NCBI RefSeq assembly: GCF_009758015.1
Contig: NZ_WSEL01000003.1
Coordinates: 1,364,001 to 1,428,000 of the forward strand
DNA length: 64,000 bases
Source of the DNA: Ramlibacter pinisoli
Lineage (GTDB): Bacteria > Pseudomonadota > Gammaproteobacteria > Burkholderiales > Burkholderiaceae_C
Direction of reading: 5' to 3'
Shown here one piece after another: positions 57,069-64,000 of this stretch. The position numbers and the translations under genes are program-made. The notes under the pieces were generated by a model. That model was not told the origin of the DNA and ran no database searches. It worked only from the letters and a program-made list of their open reading frames with translations. Positions within the stretch are counted from its first letter, which is position 1. Each line of letters starts with the position of its first letter.

Positions 57069-59345
57069 TCAGGCCAGCAGGGCCTTCATCTTCTCCGCCG
57101 TGAACGGGATGTCGCGCGGGCGCCGGCCGGTGGCCTGCGCGATGGCGTTCGCGATCGCGGCGACGGTCGGGCCCTGCGAACCTTCGCCGACGCCCAGCGG
57201 CCGCTCCTCGGGCCGGTCGATCAACTCGACGACCACGCGCGGCATCTCGGGGAAGCGCAGGATGGGGTAGTCGGGCCAGCTGTGGGTGGTCACGCCCTTG
57301 GCGTCCCAGGCGATCGCCTCGTGCAGCGTCCAGCTGGTCGACTGGATGATGCCGCCCTCGATCTGGTTGCGGAAGCCATCGGGGTTGACCACCATGCCGG
57401 CGTCGGCGACCGACCAGGCATCGGTCACCCGCACCGCGCCGCTGGCGGTGTCGACCACCACCTCGGCGACCACCGCGCAATAGACCGCCAGGTTCTTGTA
57501 CTTGGCGAACGCGATGCCGCGGCCGCGGCGCTGGCCGGGCGCGACGGCGCGCTTCTCGCGCGTGTCCGGCGCCGGCGTCGGGCGCCAGTTGCTCATCGCC
57601 GCCACCCGCTCGATGACGGCGCGGGCCCGCGGGTCCTCCAGGTGCGCCAGCCGGAACTGCACCGGGTCGGCGCCGGCGGCGCCGGCCAGCTCGTCGAGGA
57701 AGGACTCGGCGGCGAACACGTTGGCGTAGGCGCCCAGCGTGCGCAGCGCCGAGGTGCGGATCGGCTGGTCGAGCAGCAGGTGGTTGACCACCTTGTGGCG
57801 GCCGAACGCGTACAGCGGCACCGCGTTGCGGTCGCTGCCGCCGGACGGCTGCGGGATGTTGCGCGAGGGGCCGGGCGGCAGCGGGTTGGCGATCTGCCAG
57901 GCCGCGAGCAGGTTGCTGCCCTCGGGATCGTTCGGGCGCGTGCTGTGCGTGTAGCTCCACACCTCGTGCTGCCAGTCGGCGACCTTGCCACCGGCGACCG
58001 CCCCGCGCAGTTGCATGACCATCGGCGAGCCGAACGGCTCGGTGCCGAATTCGTCCTCTCGCATCCACTGCAGCCGCACCGGCACCCTGGGCAGCGCCCG
58101 CGCCACCAGGGCGGCGTCGAGCGCCACGTCGTCGGCGCCGTTGTGGCCATAGCAGCCCGAGCCCTCGTGGTGGACGATGGTGATGGCCGCCGGCGGCAGC
58201 CGCAGCGCCTTGGCCATGTCGGCGCGCAGCGGGAACACGCCCTGCGAATGGCACCAGACCTGCAGCTTGCCCTCGTCCCACTGGGCCAGCGCGCAGGAGG
58301 GCCCGATCGAGCCGTGCGCCTGGTAGGGACGGGTGAACTCGGCCGTCAGCACGGCGGCGTCGGCCGGCGGCGCGGCGCCGGCGTTCTTCTCGCCCACCAC
58401 GCTGGTGTCCGCGCGCGCCGTCTTCATCATGGTGTACAGCCCCGCGCCGGTGGGCGGCAGCGGCGCCAGCGGCTCCCAGCGGGCGGCCGCGTGCAGCGCA
58501 CGGGCGGCGGCGATGGCCTGCTCCTCGCGCTGCGCGGCGACGGCCAGGAAGCTGCCGTCGCGCACCACCGCCAGCACGCCGGGCATGGCGCGCACGGCGT
58601 CGGTGTTGGCCTCCAGCAGGCGCGGGCGCGACAGCGGCGGGCGCACGACGCGCGCGTGCACCATGCCCGGCAGCCGGATGTCCTGCACGTAGGCCGGCCC
58701 GCCGGTGACCTTGGCCGGGATGTCGCGCCGCGGCATCGACTGGCCGATGTGGCGGCGCGCCGCGGCCGGCTTGGGCGCGACCTTGGCGGTGGCCTCGCGC
58801 GCCAGCGACGCCTCGGGCGCGACCTCCCAGTAGGTGGTGCGGGCGCCGGTCGAGGCGCGCGTGATGGTGCCGTCGCGCACCGTCAGCTCGCCCACCGGGG
58901 CGTCCAGCTTCTGCGCGGCGGCGGCCAGCAGCAGGGCGCGCGCCTCCGCGCAGGCCATTCGCAGCGCGGTGCCGCTGTCCTGGATCGACAGGCTGCCGGA
59001 GGTCACGCCCTCGTTGGGCGTGCGGCCGGTGTCTCCGGAGACGACCTGCAGCCGTTGCGGCTCGACGTCGAGTTCGTCGGCCACGATCTGCGTCAGCGCG
59101 GTGAGGATGCCCTGCCCCAGTTCGACCTTGCCGGTGAACATGGTCAGGGTGCCATCGGGCTGGATGCGGATCCACGCGTCCAGCCGGCGGTTGCTGTTCA
59201 GGCTGCCGGGCAGCGGCGCCGCGGCCGGGGCCTGGGCCGCCAGCGGCTGCAGGCCGCCCAGGCCGAACAGCACCACCAGGGAGCCGCCCTGCAGGAAGGC
59301 ACGGCGCGTCGGCGCCACGTCGGGAACGAGGGTGGCGGTGGTCAT
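57069..59345 (-). CDS. Molybdopterin hydroxylase large subunit (IorB-like)
   Basis: A 758-residue large subunit of the xanthine oxidase family, isoquinoline-1-oxidoreductase beta type. A Tat signal (TRRAFLQGGSLVVLFGLGG) places it in the periplasm. GKVELGQGILTALTQIVADEL, GSGCYGHNGADDVA, QIEGGIIQSTSWTL and the catalytic Glu in GVGEGSQGPTVAAIANAI near residue 715 are characteristic. It should hydroxylate an N-heterocycle or aldehyde using water. ATG overlaps the iron-sulfur gene stop (ATGA). Confidence 0.9.
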   Translation of the reverse strand: MTTATLVPDVAPTRRAFLQGGSLVVLFGLGGLQPLAAQAPAAAPLPGSLNSNRRLDAWIRIQPDGTLTMFTGKVELGQGILTALTQIVADELDVEPQRLQVVSGDTGRTPNEGVTSGSLSIQDSGTALRMACAEARALLLAAAAQKLDAPVGELTVRDGTITRASTGARTTYWEVAPEASLAREATAKVAPKPAAARRHIGQSMPRRDIPAKVTGGPAYVQDIRLPGMVHARVVRPPLSRPRLLEANTDAVRAMPGVLAVVRDGSFLAVAAQREEQAIAAARALHAAARWEPLAPLPPTGAGLYTMMKTARADTSVVGEKNAGAAPPADAAVLTAEFTRPYQAHGSIGPSCALAQWDEGKLQVWCHSQGVFPLRADMAKALRLPPAAITIVHHEGSGCYGHNGADDVALDAALVARALPRVPVRLQWMREDEFGTEPFGSPMVMQLRGAVAGGKVADWQHEVWSYTHSTRPNDPEGSNLLAAWQIANPLPPGPSRNIPQPSGGSDRNAVPLYAFGRHKVVNHLLLDQPIRTSALRTLGAYANVFAAESFLDELAGAAGADPVQFRLAHLEDPRARAVIERVAAMSNWRPTPAPDTREKRAVAPGQRRGRGIAFAKYKNLAVYCAVVAEVVVDTASGAVRVTDAWSVADAGMVVNPDGFRNQIEGGIIQSTSWTLHEAIAWDAKGVTTHSWPDYPILRFPEMPRVVVELIDRPEERPLGVGEGSQGPTVAAIANAIAQATGRRPRDIPFTAEKMKALLA

Positions 59346-59806
59346 GACTGCATCTCCCGGGCGGCGCGCTGGATGGCCTTGACGATGCGCGTGTGGGTGC
59401 CGCAGCGGCACAGGTTGCCTGCCATCGCCTCCTTGATCTGGTCCTCGGTCGGCTTCGGGTTGCGGTCCAGCAGGGCCTTGGCCGACAGGATCATCCCGGA
59501 GCTGCAGTAGCCGCACTGCGCCGCCTGCTCGGCGATGAAGGCGCGCTGCAGCGGGTGCAGCCGGTCGGCCGTGCCCAGCCCCTCGAGCGTGGTGACCTTG
59601 CCCTGCGCGGCGGCGCCGCACGGCAGCACGCAGGAGCGGGTGGCCTGGCCGTCGAACAGCACGGTGCAGGCGCCGCACTGGGCGATGCCGCAGCCGTACT
59701 TGGCCGCGTTCAGCCCGGCGTCGTTGCGCAGCACGTAGAGGAGCGGGGTCTCGGGCGCGGCGGGGCTGTCGACCCGCTTGCCGTTGACGTCGAGCGAAAC
59801 GGTCAT
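59342..59806 (-). CDS. Molybdenum hydroxylase [2Fe-2S] subunit (IorA-like)
   Basis: A 154-residue small subunit. The plant-type cluster uses C39, C44, C47 and C59 (GCGIAQCGACTVL...SC); the second cluster uses C98, C101, C133 and C135 (QCGYCSSGM, NLCRCG). Normal length. It passes electrons from the Mo centre, presumably to a cytochrome, as no FAD subunit gene is here; this fits the IorAB two-subunit type. Confidence 0.92.
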   Translation of the reverse strand: MTVSLDVNGKRVDSPAAPETPLLYVLRNDAGLNAAKYGCGIAQCGACTVLFDGQATRSCVLPCGAAAQGKVTTLEGLGTADRLHPLQRAFIAEQAAQCGYCSSGMILSAKALLDRNPKPTEDQIKEAMAGNLCRCGTHTRIVKAIQRAAREMQS

Positions 59807-59819
59807 GGTGTCCTCCTGG

Positions 59820-60818
59820 TCATTCGGGCTTGATGCCGGCCGCCCGCACGATGGCGGCGTTGGCCACCATCTCCTCGCGGATCAGCGCGTCGAACTGCTC
59901 GGGCGCCAGCGCCAGCGGCTCGGCGCCGAGGCCGGCGTAGCGCTCGCGCACCTCCGGCGCCTGCAGCGCCCGGCTGGTGGCGGCATGGATCTTCTGCACC
60001 AGCTCGCGCGGCGTGCGCGAGGGCACCAGCATGCCGATCCAGAACAGGTAGTCGGCGCCCGCGATCCCCGACTCGCCCAGCGTGGGCACGTCGGGCAACT
60101 GCTGCGAGCGCTTGGGCGTGCCCAGCGCCAGCGCCTGCAGCTTGCCGGCCTTGATCTGCGGCAGGGCCGACACCAGCGGCGCGAAGAAGTAGTCGACGCG
60201 CCCGGCCATGGTCTCGGCGATCGCCTCCGGCGACCCCTTGTACGGCACGTGCAGCGCGTCGATGCCCACCGCGGCCTTGAACTTCTCGGCGCTCATCCAG
60301 GTGGCGGTGCCGATGCCAACCGAGGCGTAGTTCAGCGCGCCCGGCCGCGCCCTGGCCGCCTCGACCAGGTCCCTGACGCTGCGCCAGCCCTTGGCCGGCG
60401 CCACCACCAGCACGTTGGGCACCACGGCCAGCGGCGCCACCGCGGAGAAGTCCTTCACCGGGTCCCAGCCGACCTTGCTGATGAGGGGCACGACCGTGTG
60501 GGCCGCGGTGTAGACCAGGATGGTGTGGCCGTCGCCCGGCGCCGCCAGCGTCGCCTGCACGGCCAGGGCGCCGGAGGCGCCGGCCCGGTTCTCGATGACG
60601 ACCGGCACGCCGAACTCGGCCTGCAGCTTCTCGCCGACCGCGCGCGCGATGACGTCCGAGGCGCTGCCGGCCGTCGCGCCGGACAGCAGCTTGACCGGCC
60701 GGCTCGGGAACGGCGCCGGCTGGGCACGCGCCAGGCCGGCCGCGGCCAGCGGGGCGCAGGCCAGTGCCTGCACCAGCGCGCGCCGCCGCAGGCCGTCGGT
60801 GTCGTTGGAAAGGGGCAT
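59820..60818 (-). CDS. Bug-family TTT substrate-binding protein
   Basis: A 332-residue periplasmic receptor. The leader RRRALVQALACAPLAAAGLARA is Tat-like. RPVKLLSGATAGSASDVIARAV, VIENRAGASGALAVQATLA and HVPYKGSPEAIAETMAGRV are Bug signatures; the usual P-x-G-G before D-x-x-A-R is replaced by ATAGSASD, suggesting an altered ligand contact. It probably captures the compound oxidised by the molybdenum enzyme. Confidence 0.9.
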   Translation of the reverse strand: MPLSNDTDGLRRRALVQALACAPLAAAGLARAQPAPFPSRPVKLLSGATAGSASDVIARAVGEKLQAEFGVPVVIENRAGASGALAVQATLAAPGDGHTILVYTAAHTVVPLISKVGWDPVKDFSAVAPLAVVPNVLVVAPAKGWRSVRDLVEAARARPGALNYASVGIGTATWMSAEKFKAAVGIDALHVPYKGSPEAIAETMAGRVDYFFAPLVSALPQIKAGKLQALALGTPKRSQQLPDVPTLGESGIAGADYLFWIGMLVPSRTPRELVQKIHAATSRALQAPEVRERYAGLGAEPLALAPEQFDALIREEMVANAAIVRAAGIKPE

Positions 60819-60847
60819 CGGCTGTCTCCTCGCTCGTCGGGTGCGCA

Positions 60848-61924
60848 TCAGGCCTGCGGCAGGCCCAGTTGCTGGGCCATCCAGTCGGCGGTGCGGCTGC
60901 GCCACCGGTAGGGACGGTTGTTGGCGATGTGGTTGCCGTCCTCCACGACCAGCAGTTCCACCGGCCCGGAGGCCTCGCGCGCCAGGCGCTGCGTGTCCTC
61001 CCAGGGGATCAGGCGATCGAGCTTGCCGGTGACCAGGAACAGCGGGCATTCGATGCTGGCCGCGATGCCGCCGTCGAGCGTGAGCGTGCGGGCGTGCTCG
61101 CGCGCCTGCGCCTCGGTGGCCAGGTGGCTGCGCACGCGGAAGGTCTCGCGGGTGAGCTCGGGCAGCTGCTCCCAGTTGGCCGCGAAGTCGTACGGCCCGG
61201 CCAGCCCGATGCAGGCCTTCAGCCGCTTCTCGAAGGCCGCCGCGCGCGGCGCGTAGTAGCCGCCCAGGCTCACGCCCCACAGCGCGATGCGCTCCGGGTC
61301 GACCTGCGGCTGGCGCTCGGCCCAGTCGACCATCGCCTTCACCGGCACCTCGTAGTCGCCGCGGATCGGCCAGCGGTACTCGGCCTCGCCCTGCCCCGGC
61401 CCGTCGACCAGCAGCGTGGCCATGCCGCGCGCCAGGTAGGGCAGCTCGTAGGCCTCCATCTCCTCCTTGGCCGAGTCCAGCCCCGGCACCATGATCACCA
61501 GCGGCGCCCGGGTGGCCCCGGGCGGCAGGCGCAGCAGGCCGGCCAGCGTGCCGTCCTGGTAGGGGATCTCGACCCGGCGCGCCGGCGGCCGCAGCAGCGG
61601 GGCGGCCAGCTGCTTGCAGGCGACGGCCTTGCGGTGCGCCGCCTGCATCTGCTCGACGTCGACGACGAACACGAACTTGGCGAAGTGGTAGTACACCGCC
61701 GCGCGCGACAGGTGTTCGCCGGCCGACAGCCGCCAGCCCTGCTCCAGCGCTTCATGGCCCAGGCCCTCGTGCAGGGCGGCGCGCCGGCACCAGGCGGCGC
61801 ACCAGTCCTCCCAGCGCCCGATGCCGGCGGTGACCTCCTGGAAGTCGGCCAGCAGCACGCCGTTGGAGACGAAGCGTGGCGCCCAGTGGGCGATGGCGGA
61901 AACGACGCGCGGGTCCTGGCTCAT
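60848..61924 (-). CDS. Alpha/beta hydrolase, 2,6-dihydroxypseudooxynicotine hydrolase-like
   Basis: A 358-residue hydrolase with an N-terminal helical cap (1-110; LSRAAVYYHFAKFVFVVDVEQM) typical of C-C bond hydrolases such as the nicotine-pathway DHPON hydrolase. The catalytic S219 is in LWGVSLGGYYAPRAA, the Asp in VTGKLDRLIPW and the His in VEDGNHIANN. Paired with a molybdenum hydroxylase, it suggests ring or side-chain cleavage of a hydroxylated heteroaromatic. It starts 22 bases after the aldo/keto reductase stop. Confidence 0.85.
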   Translation of the reverse strand: MSQDPRVVSAIAHWAPRFVSNGVLLADFQEVTAGIGRWEDWCAAWCRRAALHEGLGHEALEQGWRLSAGEHLSRAAVYYHFAKFVFVVDVEQMQAAHRKAVACKQLAAPLLRPPARRVEIPYQDGTLAGLLRLPPGATRAPLVIMVPGLDSAKEEMEAYELPYLARGMATLLVDGPGQGEAEYRWPIRGDYEVPVKAMVDWAERQPQVDPERIALWGVSLGGYYAPRAAAFEKRLKACIGLAGPYDFAANWEQLPELTRETFRVRSHLATEAQAREHARTLTLDGGIAASIECPLFLVTGKLDRLIPWEDTQRLAREASGPVELLVVEDGNHIANNRPYRWRSRTADWMAQQLGLPQA

Positions 61925-61945
61925 GGAAACGGGGCTCCGGGTAAA

Positions 61946-62929
61946 TCAGATGCCCAGCGTGGGCAGCATGTCGGCGGGGTAGCGCTCGCCGGCGACGGCC
62001 TCGGGCCGGAACAGCCGCTCGAGCCGCTGCATGACCACCTGCGGCAGCCGGATGGCCACCGCCATCGCGCTCTGCTCGAGGTAGGTGATGCGCTGGGTGC
62101 CACTGAGCGGCACGACGTCGGTGCCGCGCCCGGCCGCCCAGGCCAGCGCCAGCTGCGCCGCCGTCAGGCCGATCTCGGCCGCCATGGCCTGCAGTTCGTC
62201 GACCAGCCGCAGGTTGCGCGCGAGGTGCGCGTCCTGGAAGCGCGGATGGATGCGGCGGCGGTCGGTCGTTGCCAGGTCGGAGTAGTGCCGGACGTTGCCC
62301 GTGAGCAGGCCGCGCCCGAGCGGCGAGTAGCCGACGAAGCCGGTGCCCTGGCGCCGGCAGGTGGACAGCACCGCTTCCGCCGGCCCGCGGCACCAGAGCG
62401 AGTACTCGGTCTGCAGCACCGCGATCGGGTGGACGGCGTGGGCGCGCTCCAGCGTCTGCGGCGAGGCTTCGCACAGGCCCAGGTGGCGCACCTTGCCCTC
62501 GCGCACCAGCCCGGCCATCGCACCCACCGTGTCCTCGATCGGCACGGCCGGGTCGACCCGGTGCAGGTAGTACAGGTCGAGATGGTCGGTGCCCAGGCGC
62601 CGCAGGCTGGCCTCGCAGCTGCGGCGGGCGTACTCGGGGCGGCCGTTGGCGGCCTTGCGCCCGTCGGGCAGCGTGAGGTTGCCGAACTTGGAAGCGATCA
62701 CCGCCTCGCCGCGGCGACCGCGCAGGGCGGCGCCGAGCCAGCTCTCGTGCAGGCCGTCCCAGTAGGCGTCGGAGGTGTCGAGGAAGGTGACCCCCAGGTC
62801 GAGCGCGCGGTGCACCAATGCGTGGAACGCCTGCTGGGCGTTGGTGCCGAAATCCTGCGCCCCCATGCTGTGTCCCAGGGCCAGCGCGGACACCCGCAGG
62901 CCGGTGGAACCGAGGATCCGCTGCTCCAT
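61946..62929 (-). CDS. Aldo/keto reductase
   Basis: A 327-residue reductase. The tetrad Asp and Tyr lie in VTFLDTSDAYWDG, Lys in AVIASKFG and His in LDLYYLHRVD. VGYSPLGRGLLTG and a C-terminal LSGTQRITYLEQ nucleotide-binding segment follow. It is the first gene of the minus-strand operon and lies 130 bases from the divergent CysB-type LysR. It is likely to reduce an aldehyde or ketone intermediate. Confidence 0.88.
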   Translation of the reverse strand: MEQRILGSTGLRVSALALGHSMGAQDFGTNAQQAFHALVHRALDLGVTFLDTSDAYWDGLHESWLGAALRGRRGEAVIASKFGNLTLPDGRKAANGRPEYARRSCEASLRRLGTDHLDLYYLHRVDPAVPIEDTVGAMAGLVREGKVRHLGLCEASPQTLERAHAVHPIAVLQTEYSLWCRGPAEAVLSTCRRQGTGFVGYSPLGRGLLTGNVRHYSDLATTDRRRIHPRFQDAHLARNLRLVDELQAMAAEIGLTAAQLALAWAAGRGTDVVPLSGTQRITYLEQSAMAVAIRLPQVVMQRLERLFRPEAVAGERYPADMLPTLGI

Positions 62930-63011
62930 GTGGATGTCTCCTGGCGGCCGGTCCGTGCGTCGGCGGCTCGTGTTTGGGAGGCAGTCTAGTGCCGGGCTGC
63001 CAGAACCGATA

Positions 63012-63022
63012 CGAATCATTCG
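63012..63022. promoter_or_regulatory. Candidate operator for the CysB-type regulator
   Basis: CGAAT-C-ATTCG is an interrupted palindrome in the AT-rich centre of the divergent region 62930-63059, within a longer T-N11-A-type stretch (TACGAATCATTCGTTA). LysR proteins usually bind such sites between divergent genes. It lies 38 bases before the lysR ATG and about 83 bases before the reductase start. Confidence 0.45.
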
Positions 63023-63059
63023 TTAGGATGCGATCACTGGTTGTTATGGTGATCCGGAC

Positions 63060-64000
63060 ATGAACCTGCAGCAGCTGCGCTACCTGGCCGAGGTGGCCGG
63101 ACGCGACCTGAACCTCTCGCGCGCGGCCGACGCGCTGCACACCTCGCAGCCGGGCATCAGCCGGCAGATCCGCCTGCTGGAGGAGGAGCTGGGCACCGAA
63201 CTGCTGGTGCGCCAGGGCAACCGCATCGCGGCGCTCACCCAGCCCGGGCACGAGGCGGTGGCCATCGCGCGCCGCGCCCTGCGCGAGATCGAGAACCTGC
63301 GCACGCTGGGCGAGGACGCCAGCCGCGGCGGCCAGGGCCGGCTGGTCATCGCCACCACCCACGCCCATGCGCGCTACGTGCTGATCCCCATCGTGCGCCG
63401 CTACCAGGCGGCCTGGCCGGACGTGAGCCTGGGCATCCGCCAGGGCCACCCCGACCAGATCGTCGACTGGGTACAGGCCGGCGAGGCCGACATCGGCCTG
63501 TGCACCGATCCCACGCGCACGATGCCCGAGCTGGCGCGGCTGCCCTGCTACAAGCTGGCGCGCTGCGTGCTGGTGCCGGCCGGCCACGCCCTGCTGAAGA
63601 AGCGGCGGCCGGCGCTGGCCGACCTGGCGCGCTTCCCCATGATCACGCTCGACCAGGCGTTCGCCGCCGGCGTCACCGTGCTCGGCGCCTTCGCCCGTGC
63701 CGGCCTGTCCCCCAGGGTGGTGCTCAGCGCGACCGATGCCGACGTCATCAAGGCCTTCGTCGCCGCCGGCGTGGGCATCGCCACGCTGCCGGAGATCGCC
63801 TTCGACGCCCGGCGCGACAAGGGCCTGGCGCGCATCGCCGCGCGCCACCTGTTCGAGCCCTCGGTCAGCTCGGTGTGGCTGCACCGGCACCACTACCAGC
63901 GCCGGCTGGCGGCCGCGTTCGTGCAGTTGCTCTCGCCGGCCTGGACGCCCGAGCGCGTGCAGCAGGCCCTGCGCAGCACGCAGGCGCCGGACGACCGCAC
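63060..64000 (+). CDS. CysB/Cbl-type LysR regulator (cut by window end)
   Basis: At least 313 residues, open at the right edge. The N-terminus MNLQQLRYLAEVAGRDLNLSRAADALHTSQPGISRQIRLLE is CysB/Cbl-type. The effector domain begins LVIATTHAHARYVLIPIVRR, which in CysB members contacts a sulfur or acetylserine ligand, and IRQGHPDQIVDWVQAGEADIGL follows. Here it is divergent from an oxidative catabolic operon rather than sulfur genes, so its effector may be a pathway compound. The C-terminal end is outside the window. Confidence 0.9.
   Translation, partial: MNLQQLRYLAEVAGRDLNLSRAADALHTSQPGISRQIRLLEEELGTELLVRQGNRIAALTQPGHEAVAIARRALREIENLRTLGEDASRGGQGRLVIATTHAHARYVLIPIVRRYQAAWPDVSLGIRQGHPDQIVDWVQAGEADIGLCTDPTRTMPELARLPCYKLARCVLVPAGHALLKKRRPALADLARFPMITLDQAFAAGVTVLGAFARAGLSPRVVLSATDADVIKAFVAAGVGIATLPEIAFDARRDKGLARIAARHLFEPSVSSVWLHRHHYQRRLAAAFVQLLSPAWTPERVQQALRSTQAPDDR

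Overview
The window is very GC-rich, about 70% by eye, with gene-dense operons, GTG/TTG starts and 1-11 bp gene overlaps. Three Bug-type (tripartite tricarboxylate receptor) periplasmic binding proteins, four LysR regulators beside catabolic operons and an extra IF-1 gene outside the ribosomal operon all point to a soil or freshwater Burkholderiales bacterium. A Comamonadaceae member such as Ramlibacter or Variovorax is my best inference. I saw no tRNA, rRNA, CRISPR array, transposase or prophage gene.

Layout. 1-9.8 kb: an HAF-repeat surface protein, a small zinc-ribbon protein, a serine acetyltransferase/MYG1 pair, and a sulfur cluster (ssuE, a 38-codon ORF, an ssuF-like Mop protein, metNIQ). 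A secreted lysine-rich protein and a patch of palindromic repeats follow. 9.2-14 kb: a minus-strand catabolic operon (LigI-like amidohydrolase, SDR, Bug receptor, carboxymuconolactone-decarboxylase-like protein, unknown protein) with a divergent LysR. 14-21.3 kb: a LysR regulator divergent from a sugar-acid operon (fuconate dehydratase-like, Bug receptor, FAH hydrolase, UxaA-type dehydratase, Ldh2-type dehydrogenase). 21.4-24 kb: a lone psuG, a methyltransferase and a basic, charged protein. 24-33 kb: a hybrid histidine kinase and response regulator divergent from a complete RND efflux operon. 33-34.5 kb: an IF-1 paralogue and an aldo/keto reductase.

34.6-50.5 kb is the most distinctive part. 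A plus-strand operon encodes a stressosome core (RsbR, RsbS, RsbT), a fused HATPase-PP2C protein, a histidine kinase and a hybrid kinase, with no sigma factor. Its last stop codon is one base from the stop of a minus-strand locus. Transcribed from 50.5 down to 40.1 kb, that locus encodes an Hpt protein, a receiver-PP2C phosphatase, a GH16 glucanase, an outer-membrane barrel, a STAS protein, an HATPase, a processive GT2 synthase and three DUF3131 proteins. I read it as an uncharacterised beta-glucan-like exopolysaccharide system gated by partner switching. The two operons may form one signalling-to-matrix circuit.

50.7-57 kb holds small proteins (DUF3606, a single receiver, surface-adhesin E-like, BamE-like), a LysR, a degenerate kinase-like protein and a frameshifted FimV-like gene. 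57-64 kb is a third catabolic operon (aldo/keto reductase, pseudooxynicotine-hydrolase-like C-C hydrolase, Bug receptor, two-subunit molybdenum hydroxylase). It is divergent from a CysB-type LysR that is cut by the window edge. A 93-bp double-hairpin repeat occurs at 9.0 kb and, inverted, at 54.5 kb; an unrelated 90-bp inverted repeat forms the 3' end of the RND adaptor gene.
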